Shown here: positions 26,572-35,833 of the stretch, piece after piece
Numbering within the stretch: position 1 is the first letter of the stretch
Layout of the letters: each line of letters begins with the position of its first letter
DNA from: Christensenella sp964438705
GTDB taxonomy: Bacteria; Bacillota; Clostridia; Christensenellales; Christensenellaceae
Direction: 5' to 3'
NCBI GenBank assembly: GCA_964438705.1
Contig: CAYTKQ010000005.1
Location: forward strand, 62,001-126,000
DNA: 64,000 bases
The notes under the pieces: generated by a model
Database searches by the model: none
Told to the model about the DNA's origin: nothing
Seen by the model: the letters and a program-made list of their open reading frames with translations, nothing else
Made by a program: the position numbers and the translations under genes

Positions 26572-28059
26572 ATGAGCAAGGTTGTGCAAAATGAAATACG
26601 GCTTGAAGGCATAGGAAAATCCTTTTACGGTGTGGAGGTTTTGCGAAACATCGACCTCACGTTTAAAACAGGTGAAGTGCACATTGTCTGCGGAGAAAAC
26701 GGCGCGGGCAAATCAACGCTGATGAAAATCATTGCGGGCCTGTACAAGCCCACCGTGGGAGATATTTATGTGGACGATGAGCTTGTGAAGTTTAACTCGA
26801 CCAAGGATTCGGAAGCGATAGGCATTTCTATTGTGTATCAGGAGCTCAGCCTGTGTCCTACGGTGTCGATTGCCGAAAATATCTTTTTGAATCATGAATT
26901 TGGCAAAATTTTAGTGAATAAACGAAAAACAAGGGAAGAAGCGCTCAAGTATATGAATGAAGTCGGGCTGGATATCAATCCCGATACGCTGGTCCAGAAC
27001 ATTTCCATCGCGGAAATGCAGATGGTCCAAATTGCAAAAGCGATGTCGCAAAACGCGAAGATCATCGTTTTGGATGAACCGTGTTCCTCTTTGACGGAAG
27101 AGGAATCCGAAAAGCTGTTCGCGCTGGTGCGCGATCTGAAGTCGAGAGGCATCGGGATCATCTACATCGATCACAGGTTGGAAAACTTTGCGAAGATTGG
27201 CGACCGGGTAACTGTGCTGCGCGACGGTTCTTATATCGATACCATCGGAATTGAGGAAGCAAGCAAGGATGTCGTCATTCAAATGATGGTCGGACGCAAG
27301 GTTTCCCAACTGTTTGCAAACGAGCATAAGGTTTCAGACGAGGTTGTTCTGGAAGTTGAAAATTTAAAAAACAGCCGCGTGGATGGCGTGAGCTTTCAAG
27401 TACACGCGGGGGAAGTGTTTGGATTGGGCGGTATGGTCGGTGCCGGGCGGTCTGAGATCATGCGTGCGATCTTTGGGGCGGATAAGATATCTCCCAAAAG
27501 CAGGATCGTGATCGGCGGCAAAAAAATCGAGCGCAATACCCCTGTAAAATCCATTAAAAGCGGGATCGGATATGTTCCTGAGGATCGCAAGATACAGAGC
27601 CTGCTGTTGCGCAAAGACCCCGCGTATAATATGGCGCTTGCGTATTTGGACCTTATCAATAAGGGGGCGTTCGTCAACAAAAAAGAAACGGAGAAAACCG
27701 TGGAAGAGCAGACGGAAAGTCTGCGGATCAAGATCATCAATAAAAATTGCGAGGTAGCAGAGCTAAGCGGCGGTAACCAGCAAAAGATTGTAATGGGAAA
27801 GTGGCTGATAAACAAGGATATCAAGGTGCTCCTGCTCGATGAGCCCACACGCGGCGTGGACGTTGGCGTCAAGGCGGAGATATACAAGCTGATCGATCAA
27901 CTTGCCATGCAGGGCGTCGCTATCATATTGGTGACCTCCGAGCTTCCGGAGCTGATCGGCCTATCCGACCGCATTGCGGTCATCCGAAATGGGAAAATAT
28001 CCGGAACGCTTGAAAAGTCGGAATTTTCGCAGGAAAAAATTATGCACCTTTGTGTTTAA
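26572..28059 (+). CDS. Ribose-type ABC importer ATPase, operon A
   Basis: The 495-residue protein has two ATPase halves. The first has Walker A GENGAGKSTLMKI, and Walker B VLDEPCSSL. The second has the degenerate Walker A GGMVGAGRSEIMRAIF usual in RbsA/MglA proteins, then LSGGNQQKIVMGKWL and LLDEPTRGVDVG. It powers the adjacent permease. The frame is open to 26350 but only the ATG at 26572 avoids a long overlap with the permease gene. Confidence 0.93.
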   Translation: MSKVVQNEIRLEGIGKSFYGVEVLRNIDLTFKTGEVHIVCGENGAGKSTLMKIIAGLYKPTVGDIYVDDELVKFNSTKDSEAIGISIVYQELSLCPTVSIAENIFLNHEFGKILVNKRKTREEALKYMNEVGLDINPDTLVQNISIAEMQMVQIAKAMSQNAKIIVLDEPCSSLTEEESEKLFALVRDLKSRGIGIIYIDHRLENFAKIGDRVTVLRDGSYIDTIGIEEASKDVVIQMMVGRKVSQLFANEHKVSDEVVLEVENLKNSRVDGVSFQVHAGEVFGLGGMVGAGRSEIMRAIFGADKISPKSRIVIGGKKIERNTPVKSIKSGIGYVPEDRKIQSLLLRKDPAYNMALAYLDLINKGAFVNKKETEKTVEEQTESLRIKIINKNCEVAELSGGNQQKIVMGKWLINKDIKVLLLDEPTRGVDVGVKAEIYKLIDQLAMQGVAIILVTSELPELIGLSDRIAVIRNGKISGTLEKSEFSQEKIMHLCV

Positions 28060-28084
28060 TTTATAATTTTTAAGGAGAAGAAGT

Positions 28085-29515
28085 ATGGAACAAAGAGAAG
28101 TTGTATTGAAGAATTTGGAAGAAATCGTTGGTAGTGAGCGTGTCGTATGTGATATGGATATACTTACGCGGCAATCGGTTGACTACGTAGGGTATCGCAA
28201 TTATGAAAGATTTCACAACAAGTATTTCGCGCCAATGCCTGTGTGCATTGTAAAGGCAAACACGGTGGATGAGATTTCTAGAATTTTGAAATACCTCAAC
28301 GACAACAAAATCAATTGTGTTCCAAGAACGGGAAATTCCGGTTCAACGGCGGGCGGAGAAGCGGGAGACGATTTCAGCATTTTCGTTGACGGCAGCAGTA
28401 TGAACGAAATTCTGGACTTTGATGAAGAGAACATGATGGTGACCGTGCAATGCGGTGTTCCGCTCGAGTATTTAGAAAACTATGCAAACAAAAGAGGATT
28501 CACCACAGGACATTTCCCGCAGTCCTTGCCCATGGCGGATATGGGCGGATTGACGGCGACGAGAAGCATTGGACAGTTTTCAACGCTCTATAGCGGCATT
28601 GAGGATTTGGTGGTTGGCCTTGAAGCCGTGATGGCGGACGGCGAAGTCGTACGGATCAAAAACGTTCCGAGAAGAGCGGCAGGCCCGGACATTAGGCACT
28701 TGTTTATTGGTTCGGAGGGTACGATCGCGTACATCACGGAGGTTACGGTGAAGCTTTTCAAGTATGCACCTGAAAACAGATGCATGCAGGCGTTTGCGCT
28801 CAAGGATATGCAGGTTGGCCTCGATCTGCTGCGTGAGGTCATGGTGGAGGGGTATAAACCGGCGGTGGTGCGTTTGCACGATTATGGCGAAGCTTCTGTG
28901 AGCTACGCAGAATTTGTGGAGGAGGGCGAGGCGGTCGCGCTGTTTATTTCCGAAGGGCCGAAATCCATCGCGGACGCAACGGGAAAAGCGATTGAAGAAA
29001 TCGCGGCCAAATACAACGCGAGAACGCTCGGCAGCAAGCCGCTCGAAATCTGGCTCGAGCACCGCAACGATTTATGCGTACAGCTCGACGACAATGAAAA
29101 ACTCAGGGCCGGTATTGTTGGAGAGACGTGCGAAATTGCCGCAAATTGGACTGAGATTGGCAAGATTTATGACAATGTGATCGCAAGGGCGACTAAAGAA
29201 ATGGATAGCTTGGTGTATTTCACCGGACATTCCTCGCATAGCTACATGCAGGGGACAAATATCTACTTTATGTATGGCTATCAGGCAGACCCTGATTTTG
29301 ACAAAAACCGCGATGAGTATTTCAAGCTGCTGAATATCATTCTGGAAGAGACGTTGAAGCTGGGCGGAACCATTGCGCATCATCATGGCGTGGGAAAATA
29401 CCGTACGCCGTGGAGCAAGGCGGAACACGGCAGCGCCTTCATGCTGCTTGAAAAGCTCAAACAAACGTTTGATCCGAATGGAATCATGAACAAGGGAACG
29501 CTGCTGCCCAAATAA
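28085..29515 (+). CDS. FAD-linked oxidase of the alkyl-DHAP synthase / D-lactate dehydrogenase type
   Basis: The 476-residue flavoprotein has an FAD-binding type 4 domain (residues ~45-225; RTGNSGSTAGGEAGDD) and an FAD-oxidase C-terminal domain. The late AHHHGVGKYRTPW carries the triple His seen in alkyldihydroxyacetonephosphate synthase, and GIMNKGTLLP ends the fold. Relatives either oxidise 2-hydroxy acids or make ether-lipid precursors. Co-location with an electron transfer flavoprotein favours a dehydrogenase role here. Confidence 0.85.
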   Translation: MEQREVVLKNLEEIVGSERVVCDMDILTRQSVDYVGYRNYERFHNKYFAPMPVCIVKANTVDEISRILKYLNDNKINCVPRTGNSGSTAGGEAGDDFSIFVDGSSMNEILDFDEENMMVTVQCGVPLEYLENYANKRGFTTGHFPQSLPMADMGGLTATRSIGQFSTLYSGIEDLVVGLEAVMADGEVVRIKNVPRRAAGPDIRHLFIGSEGTIAYITEVTVKLFKYAPENRCMQAFALKDMQVGLDLLREVMVEGYKPAVVRLHDYGEASVSYAEFVEEGEAVALFISEGPKSIADATGKAIEEIAAKYNARTLGSKPLEIWLEHRNDLCVQLDDNEKLRAGIVGETCEIAANWTEIGKIYDNVIARATKEMDSLVYFTGHSSHSYMQGTNIYFMYGYQADPDFDKNRDEYFKLLNIILEETLKLGGTIAHHHGVGKYRTPWSKAEHGSAFMLLEKLKQTFDPNGIMNKGTLLPK

Positions 29516-29552
29516 TAAAGGAACACATATGCGTTCCGATACTGCTGAATGA

Positions 29553-29583
29553 TGTGAGCTTGCCAATTTTTGGCAGGCTCACA
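29553..29583 (+). promoter_or_regulatory. Stem-loop before the etfBA-like genes
   Basis: TGTGAGC-T-TGCCA (29553-29565) pairs with TGGCA-G-GCTCACA (29571-29583), with one wobble. No T-run follows. It separates the upper and lower halves of operon A and may set their relative expression. Confidence 0.55.
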
Positions 29584-29607
29584 AATATTCAAAGAAGGTT
29601 GTGAACT

Positions 29608-30345
29608 ATGAACTCATTGGCGTGCATCAAGGTGGTCCCAGATCTTGAAATGGCGTTGGAAAAGGATTTGCGCATGTTGGGAGAAACAGGGGAACCCAAC
29701 ATCGGCTATGTGAATAAAGTCGTCAACAGTTTTGACGAATATGCGCTGGAATTTGCGCTGCGTCTGGGCGAATGCGATGTGGCCTGCATGGGGGGGGAGG
29801 AGGCGCGAAAGGCGCTGGCTTCCCTGCTGCCCTTTTGCGGCGATGTTTTTCGTATCAATGAAACGGCGAAAAACAACCCGCGCTATGTGGCAAAGCGCTT
29901 GGAGAGCTTTGCAAGAGGCAGGGACCGCTATGAGCTGTTTTGGTTTGGTTATCAGGCGGGCGCATATGACAACGCGCAGGTGGGCTTCTTCTTTGCCGAA
30001 TATATGGGATTGCCGTGTATTGGCGATGTTACAAGTGTCGCGGCGCGCGATGGCATATTGATAGTGGAAAGGGAAACGGATTTTGGCAGAGAGGTAATGC
30101 ACGTGCTTCCGCCGGTCGTTTTGATCGTGAGAAATACGCAATCCGTATCGCTCCGAATCCCTACCTTAAAAGAAAAGCTGGCTGCAAAACATAAAGTGAT
30201 AAAGGACGTGGAAGGTATTGGCGGCAAGGTGGACGATTCCCCCTTAAAAGGCGAGCTTTTTTTTGAGAAGGCCGAGCGGAAATGCGTACTGATACGCACG
30301 GACGCGGAATTTGAGGGGTTTAAAAGAGTGCTGGAAGATGATTAA
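29608..30345 (+). CDS. Electron transfer flavoprotein beta subunit-like
   Basis: The 245-residue protein matches EtfB in the start (SLACIKVVPDLEMAL), NSFDEYALEFALRL, and the central GYQAGAYDNAQVGFFFAEYMGLP, equivalent to the family's TGQVG/LA region. EtfB binds a nucleotide or FAD and passes electrons with EtfA. It overlaps etfA by eight bases. The sequence is diverged from housekeeping EtfB of fatty-acid oxidation. Confidence 0.85.
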   Translation: MNSLACIKVVPDLEMALEKDLRMLGETGEPNIGYVNKVVNSFDEYALEFALRLGECDVACMGGEEARKALASLLPFCGDVFRINETAKNNPRYVAKRLESFARGRDRYELFWFGYQAGAYDNAQVGFFFAEYMGLPCIGDVTSVAARDGILIVERETDFGREVMHVLPPVVLIVRNTQSVSLRIPTLKEKLAAKHKVIKDVEGIGGKVDDSPLKGELFFEKAERKCVLIRTDAEFEGFKRVLEDD

Positions 30346-31264
30346 AACAAATATTTTTGTCCTGACAGACAATGCGGAAAAAATAGAAGCTGTTTGCGGC
30401 GCGCGTTTCATGCGCGAAGGACATCTTTTTATTCCGCTGCTCCATCAAGAGGCGTGCAGGGAATGCAGCGCGCTTCCGGCTAAAGTAACCATGATCGAAA
30501 ATGAAGAATTGGCGCAATACGATACGGAGACCTTCCTTGATTTTTTTGTGTATATACAAAAAAAGAATCCGGCGGATTTGGTGGTTTTGGTAGGAGGGAA
30601 GGGCGCGCGTGAACTTTCTGTGCGCATGGCGGCGCGGCTTGACATGAACGTGTTCAACGATTGTCTTTCCATGAAAGGCACGCAGGATGATTTGGAGCTT
30701 GTGCGCGGCGTTTATAACAGCGGATTATTATATAAGCAAAAAGCGGAGTTCCCGCTGGCTGTCACCTTTCATGACGCGGCGGCGTTTGATGCGCACGCCG
30801 GCCCGCGGGAATCGGAAATTGCTTCTGTCCGTTTTGAAGTCGCGGTGCGTGCAAGCAATATTGTGCGTCGGGAAAGGCTATCGTCGGATGAGGATGATAT
30901 CGCAAGCTGTGACAAGTTGATCGTGTGCGGAATGGGCGTTGGCGGAAAACGCCAAATTGAGAAAATACAAAAATACGCGGAAAAAATTGGCGCAAAGGTC
31001 GCGGGTACGCGTCCTGTGGTTCACAGCGGCTGGCTTCCACTGAGCGCGCTGATCGGGCAATCGGGTAAAAACGTTTCGCCAAAGGTTTGTTTGCTAGTTG
31101 GCGTTTCAGGAGCAACGCCTTTTATGGTGGGCATTCAGGGGGCTGGAAAAATATTGGCAATCAACAAGAACGAGGACGCTTTGGTTTTTGACAAAGCGGA
31201 TATGGGCATTGTCGCGGATTATAAGGATGTATTGATGCGCTTGACGGAGATGGGATATGAGTGA
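30338..31264 (+). CDS. Electron transfer flavoprotein alpha subunit-like
   Basis: The 308-residue protein ends with the EtfA FAD-binding domain: GTRPVVHSGWLP, IGQSGKNVSPKVCLLVGVSG and the Asp-rich ADMGIVADYKDVL. It has no N-terminal ferredoxin extension, unlike the lactate-linked EtfA of some acetogens. The ATG at 30338 overlaps etfB. Electrons from the adjacent FAD oxidases would pass through EtfAB; the final acceptor is not encoded here. Confidence 0.88.
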   Translation: MIKTNIFVLTDNAEKIEAVCGARFMREGHLFIPLLHQEACRECSALPAKVTMIENEELAQYDTETFLDFFVYIQKKNPADLVVLVGGKGARELSVRMAARLDMNVFNDCLSMKGTQDDLELVRGVYNSGLLYKQKAEFPLAVTFHDAAAFDAHAGPRESEIASVRFEVAVRASNIVRRERLSSDEDDIASCDKLIVCGMGVGGKRQIEKIQKYAEKIGAKVAGTRPVVHSGWLPLSALIGQSGKNVSPKVCLLVGVSGATPFMVGIQGAGKILAINKNEDALVFDKADMGIVADYKDVLMRLTEMGYE

Positions 31265-32762
31265 ACTTTTCAGGGAGATCGATGAATCTTATGCGGAATA
31301 TTTGACGGATGAATCCTTTATCATAGGCGAGGCGAGCACGATATCCTTTCCCGAAAGCGAAGCGGAAGTTGTGGAGGTCCTGCGGCAAACGGCGCAAAAA
31401 GGAGAGCGTGTGACGGTGCAAGGAGCAAGAACGGGCTTGAGCGCAGGCGCTTCTCCGTGTGGCGGGCACATCATAAATTTATCGAAAATGAACCAAATAT
31501 TGAACTTTGCGCAGACGAAGGAAGGGTTCATGATTACGGTACAGGCGGGGGTCGTGCTCAAAGAACTGAATGAAACCATCGTGAGGGGAAAACTGCCTTT
31601 TGCGTGCGATACGGCAGCGGAATTCGCAAAAAACCCCCGTTATTTTTTCCCGCCCGATCCGACGGAAAGCCTCGCGACCATAGGCGGCATGATCAGCTGC
31701 AATGCCTCGGGGGCGTGTTCTTATGCATATGGGGCGACCCGCGATTATATAAGGCGCATCAAGGTAGCGCTTGCGAACGGGACGGTGAAAGAATTTTCGA
31801 GAGAAGAAGATGTGGAAATTCCCTTTGCGCTGCCGCATTATTCTTTTGATCGCGTTAAAAATGCGGCGGGATATTACGCAAAGGCGGATGCACAGTTTAT
31901 TGATCTGTTTATTGGCGCGGAAGGCACGTTGGGTATTGTTTTGGAAGCGGACCTGCTTTTGATAAAAGCGGAGGAAAAGGCAGGTTGTATGTGTTTTTTT
32001 GAAGAACGCGATACACTGTTTTCGCTTGTAGACGCCGTAAGAAAGATAGAAAATCCAGACGCGAAAATTGTGGCGATCGAGTATATGGACAAGAAAACCC
32101 TTGCGATGATTGACCAATTGCGTGAAACGATTTCAAGCTTTGGCGAACTGCCCATATATCCGCAAAATCATGGCGCGTTATATTTTGAGATGCATGGCCA
32201 AGAAGAGGGGATTGATGAAATATTGGAACAATTGGCGGATTTGTTCGACAAGCATCAAGTAGACGAAAACGCCGTGATGTTTGCGTCCAGTCCGCAGGAG
32301 ATGAAAAAGCTGAAATTGCTGCGGCACGCAGCGCCGGAATCTGCGGACTTTACTGTCGCGGCGAACAAGAGAAATTATAAAAGCCTAACGAATATTTGTA
32401 CGGACCTTGCGGTTCCGCATGACAGGATGCGCGAGGCGCTGCACATGTATGTGGAAAATTTGAAGGATGCGGGATTGTCATTTGTGATTTATGGGCATAT
32501 TGGCAACGATCATCTGCATGTAAATATTTTGCCGGATTGTCCAACGCAATACGAGACGGGCATGAATTTGTACCACGCGTGGATGCGGCAGGTTACACGA
32601 TGGGGCGGTACAATTACCGCAGAACACGGCATCGGAAAACAAAAAAATTTTTTTTCGCACGAATTTTTCGGCGAAGAGAATTATCAAAAAATGCTTGAGA
32701 TCAAAAAAGCACTGGACCCGGGTTTGGTGTTGAACAGCGAGAATATTTTTGGTGCTTTTTAA
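31257..32762 (+). CDS. GlcD-type FAD-dependent 2-hydroxy-acid dehydrogenase
   Basis: The 501-residue flavoprotein has an FAD type 4 domain with VQGARTGLSAGASP (near residue 60) and the diphosphate region FFPPDPTESLATIGGMISCN. The C-terminal domain has YGHIGNDHLHVNILP and GGTITAEHGIGKQK, as in glycolate and D-lactate dehydrogenases. It overlaps etfA by eight bases, so the two are coupled. It is only distantly similar to the oxidase at 28085, so the operon holds two different FAD oxidases around one Etf. Confidence 0.9.
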   Translation: MSELFREIDESYAEYLTDESFIIGEASTISFPESEAEVVEVLRQTAQKGERVTVQGARTGLSAGASPCGGHIINLSKMNQILNFAQTKEGFMITVQAGVVLKELNETIVRGKLPFACDTAAEFAKNPRYFFPPDPTESLATIGGMISCNASGACSYAYGATRDYIRRIKVALANGTVKEFSREEDVEIPFALPHYSFDRVKNAAGYYAKADAQFIDLFIGAEGTLGIVLEADLLLIKAEEKAGCMCFFEERDTLFSLVDAVRKIENPDAKIVAIEYMDKKTLAMIDQLRETISSFGELPIYPQNHGALYFEMHGQEEGIDEILEQLADLFDKHQVDENAVMFASSPQEMKKLKLLRHAAPESADFTVAANKRNYKSLTNICTDLAVPHDRMREALHMYVENLKDAGLSFVIYGHIGNDHLHVNILPDCPTQYETGMNLYHAWMRQVTRWGGTITAEHGIGKQKNFFSHEFFGEENYQKMLEIKKALDPGLVLNSENIFGAF

Positions 32763-32780
32763 TGGAAAGGGGAACATGTT

Positions 32781-33887
32781 ATGAAGAAAGTATTTGTATC
32801 ACCGACGAAATATGTACAAGGAGAAGGAGAGTATTTTAATTTATCGGACTATTTCACACACTATGGAAAAAAGGCGTTTTTTATCGCCCATCCCGATGAC
32901 AAGGCGAGGGTGCAAATTTATTTGGATAAAATTGCCGCGCAAAAAATGGTGGAGCTCGTCTTCGCCGATTTTCTGGGGGAGTGCACGCGGGAGGAGATCG
33001 ACAAGCTGAGTGCGCAAGCGAAAAAGGCGAAATGCGATATGGTGATTGGCCTTGGCGGCGGCAAAGCGCTTGACACGGCAAAGGCGGTCGCCTATTTCGT
33101 CTATAAACCCGTTATTATTCTGCCCACCATTGCATCCACAGACGCGCCCTGCAGCTACTCATCCGTTCTGTATACAAAAGAGGGCGAATTTGATTGCTAC
33201 ATGAGCTTTAGAAACAATCCGGATCTGGTGCTGGTGGACACGCAGATCATCGCGCAGGCCCCCGTTCGTTTTCTGGTTGCGGGAATTGGGGATGCGCTTT
33301 CCACATATTATGAAGCAAGGGCCTGCCTGCGCTCCAACGCGAACAACATCCCCGGCGGCAAGAGTACGAAAGCGGCATTTGCAATCGCAAGCCAATGCTA
33401 TGAAACGCTGCTTGAGGATGCGGTCAAGGCGAAAGAGGCGTGCGAGGAAAATGTCGTGACGCCTGCGCTTGAAAATATTGTAGAGGCAAACATATTGTTA
33501 AGCGGGCTCGGCTTTGAAAGCAGCGGACTTGCGGCGGCCCATTCCATTCATGACGGCTTGACTGTTCTTGAGGAAACGCACGGATGCAATCATGGTGAAA
33601 AGGTTGCGTTTGGAGTGTTGACGCAGCTCGTGCTTGAAAATGCTTCGTCGTGTGAAATAAGGGAGGTGCTGGAGCTCTGTCATTCGGTAGGTCTGCCCGT
33701 TTGTTTGGAAGATATTGGCGTTACGGAAATCACAAGGGAAAAGATTCTCAAGGTAGCCGAAGCTGCCTGCGCGGAAGGGGAGTCCATCTCCAATATGCCG
33801 TTTGAAGTAAATGTGGAATCCGTCGCTTCGGCGATTCTGGTGGCCAACAAGCTTGGCAAACGATTCAAAGAACAGGCGGAAATGTAA
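32781..33887 (+). CDS. Glycerol-dehydrogenase-like metal-dependent alcohol dehydrogenase
   Basis: The 368-residue NAD-dependent enzyme belongs to the GldA branch. It has the nucleotide loop GLGGGKALDTAKAVA, LPTIASTDAPCS, and metal ligands Asp in GIGDALSTYYEA and His in GLAAAHSIHDGL and CNHGEKVAFG. It would interconvert a polyol or hydroxy-ketone and close operon A. The following 33888-34155 gap has no clear terminator and no recognisable gene. Confidence 0.9.
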   Translation: MKKVFVSPTKYVQGEGEYFNLSDYFTHYGKKAFFIAHPDDKARVQIYLDKIAAQKMVELVFADFLGECTREEIDKLSAQAKKAKCDMVIGLGGGKALDTAKAVAYFVYKPVIILPTIASTDAPCSYSSVLYTKEGEFDCYMSFRNNPDLVLVDTQIIAQAPVRFLVAGIGDALSTYYEARACLRSNANNIPGGKSTKAAFAIASQCYETLLEDAVKAKEACEENVVTPALENIVEANILLSGLGFESSGLAAAHSIHDGLTVLEETHGCNHGEKVAFGVLTQLVLENASSCEIREVLELCHSVGLPVCLEDIGVTEITREKILKVAEAACAEGESISNMPFEVNVESVASAILVANKLGKRFKEQAEM

Positions 33888-34155
33888 CTGCCGGCGGCAG
33901 GGAAAATGCACGGATTACTTAGAAAATGTATTTTTACACTCGGATTGAGAATAGCCTGTACATAATGTGCCTGATTACACAAAGTTATGGGCGTTCAGTC
34001 GCAACGGAGTTCAGCCTACGCGCTCTGAGATGCAAGCATCGAAATCGGATACAGCTCCTGAGCCTTTGCCTTATTTGTCCGTTTTTCTTGACACACTACA
34101 TGTTGCGGACTTTTTATTGAGGACGACGGTGCAAACTGAACCTATCGGTTTTCAC

Positions 34156-35820
34156 TTATTGCTTCTTTTTCTCCTTTTTCATGAGCTTATCTGCCAGTTT
34201 TTTCTGATACAGCGCTTCCTCTGTTTCAAAATCCAAATTCTTTTTCTGGCAACGTGCCCGAAGTTCGTCGATCCGATGTACCTCTGCTTTTGCTTCCATT
34301 TCCTCCTGCTCCAGCCGCGCCGCTTCATCCGGATCGATCCATACCTCTCCGCGTGCCTCACATGCCGCTTTTTGTCGTTCCCGTATCTCTTTATGCACTT
34401 TTGGCATTAATTTTTCGATCCCAAGGAAAGCCAGCAATATGCCGCAGGCGGCATATGTGAAGACCTCCAGTCCCGCAAATCCAAACGTTATCATACCTTT
34501 TACAGAGGCTGCCTGCTCATATCCGACAGTGACGCCGTTGATGAGCTCGGGCGCCTGATATGCGCCTGTTGAACTGAGCAATGAATTGAAGATCGCCACG
34601 CCGATCCCAGCGGATACCGTGATGAAAATCGTATACACGCTGGCGGAAAACCCATCGCAGCGGAATCCGTTTTTCCATTCAACATGATCGAGTGCGTCCG
34701 CCAAAAGAGCCATGAATACATAGGCTGCCGGCAATGTTCCCATGTTTTTGATAAACTGCCCGATCAGGACGCTGGGCATATAATTTGGAACGATCCAACA
34801 GATAATACCGCCGATGATCGCCAAAGCACACCCCACAAGCGTGAGGTTGCGTTTGCCGAATTTATTTGCCAGCGGCAGCACGATAAACAATCCGAGGCCC
34901 ATTGGCAGACCGCCGATGACGGAAATCATCATCTGTGTGACACCATCGTTATAGCTGCCAAGCACATAGTTGCTGTAGTAGATCAAGCTGATGTTTTTGA
35001 CGTTTGCGCCGATCCAATAGATGAGCAGAAACACCATAATAATGACCCAGTATTTATCTTTGAGTACAGCGGACATCTGTTTGCGCAAGGGGATTTTTGG
35101 AATATCGGGGAGCGCAATCGTTTCCTCTGTGATACGCTCCCGTGTAAACAGGTATTCGAGAATGATCAGCGGAAATGCAAGAATGGAGATCAGACTCATA
35201 ATTTTGATCCATGCGCTTTGATCAACGCCGATGGCCGGCATGATTACCATAGGGAACACGAGCGCGACAATGATGCCCGTTGCCATAATGGTTGCGATGT
35301 TGTTGAATACCGATAGGCCGCTGCGTTGCTTTGTGTTTCGCGTGGAAAGCGGCACCATCAAAGTGTGGCTCATATTATAGATCGTGAATGCGATGGAATA
35401 GAAAAAATTATAGGAAAGAAGGATCCATAGAATCTGTGTCGTTTCGCTTGTTTGTGGGACAAGGAATAAAAGTATCCCGGAAATCGTTACGAGCGGTGCA
35501 GAAATGAGCAGCCAGGGCCGCGCTTTTCCTTGACGCGTTCGCGTTTTGTCGATCACCTGTCCCATATACAGGTTCGTGATCGCGTCGATCCCTTTTGAGA
35601 TGATGGGAAACATGACAAGGAATAATCCGCCCGCGACACCCGAAAGTTTCAGTACATCTGTATAGAATACGTTCAGATAGCTTGCAAGCACTGCGGTAAG
35701 TAACTGCGCTCCAATAGGGCCGATGAGATATCCCAACCATTTTTCCTTGCCTGCCACATTGGCAGATTTTATTTTACTGTCCCATCTGTGATTGTTTCCA
35801 AACCACTTTGATCCGTCCAT
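34156..35820 (-). CDS. GPH-family glycoside-cation symporter
   Basis: The 554-residue protein has about twelve membrane segments of the glycoside-pentoside-hexuronide:cation symporter family, with early SGVAGGLFLVMFPIISKGIDAITNLYMG and DKTRTRQGKARPWLL. A ~85-residue highly charged cytoplasmic tail ends in KKEKKKQ, as is common in clostridial members. Neither glycosidase encoded upstream has a signal peptide, so this symporter probably imports the intact glycoside for intracellular cleavage. Confidence 0.9.
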   Translation of the reverse strand: MDGSKWFGNNHRWDSKIKSANVAGKEKWLGYLIGPIGAQLLTAVLASYLNVFYTDVLKLSGVAGGLFLVMFPIISKGIDAITNLYMGQVIDKTRTRQGKARPWLLISAPLVTISGILLFLVPQTSETTQILWILLSYNFFYSIAFTIYNMSHTLMVPLSTRNTKQRSGLSVFNNIATIMATGIIVALVFPMVIMPAIGVDQSAWIKIMSLISILAFPLIILEYLFTRERITEETIALPDIPKIPLRKQMSAVLKDKYWVIIMVFLLIYWIGANVKNISLIYYSNYVLGSYNDGVTQMMISVIGGLPMGLGLFIVLPLANKFGKRNLTLVGCALAIIGGIICWIVPNYMPSVLIGQFIKNMGTLPAAYVFMALLADALDHVEWKNGFRCDGFSASVYTIFITVSAGIGVAIFNSLLSSTGAYQAPELINGVTVGYEQAASVKGMITFGFAGLEVFTYAACGILLAFLGIEKLMPKVHKEIRERQKAACEARGEVWIDPDEAARLEQEEMEAKAEVHRIDELRARCQKKNLDFETEEALYQKKLADKLMKKEKKKQ

Positions 35821-35833
35821 TTTTCTACCCCCA

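Noticed and set aside
33888..34155. Gene or terminator between operon A and the symporter gene
   Set aside because: CTGCCG/CGGCAG near 33889 has a one-base loop and no T-run, and short frames show no features.
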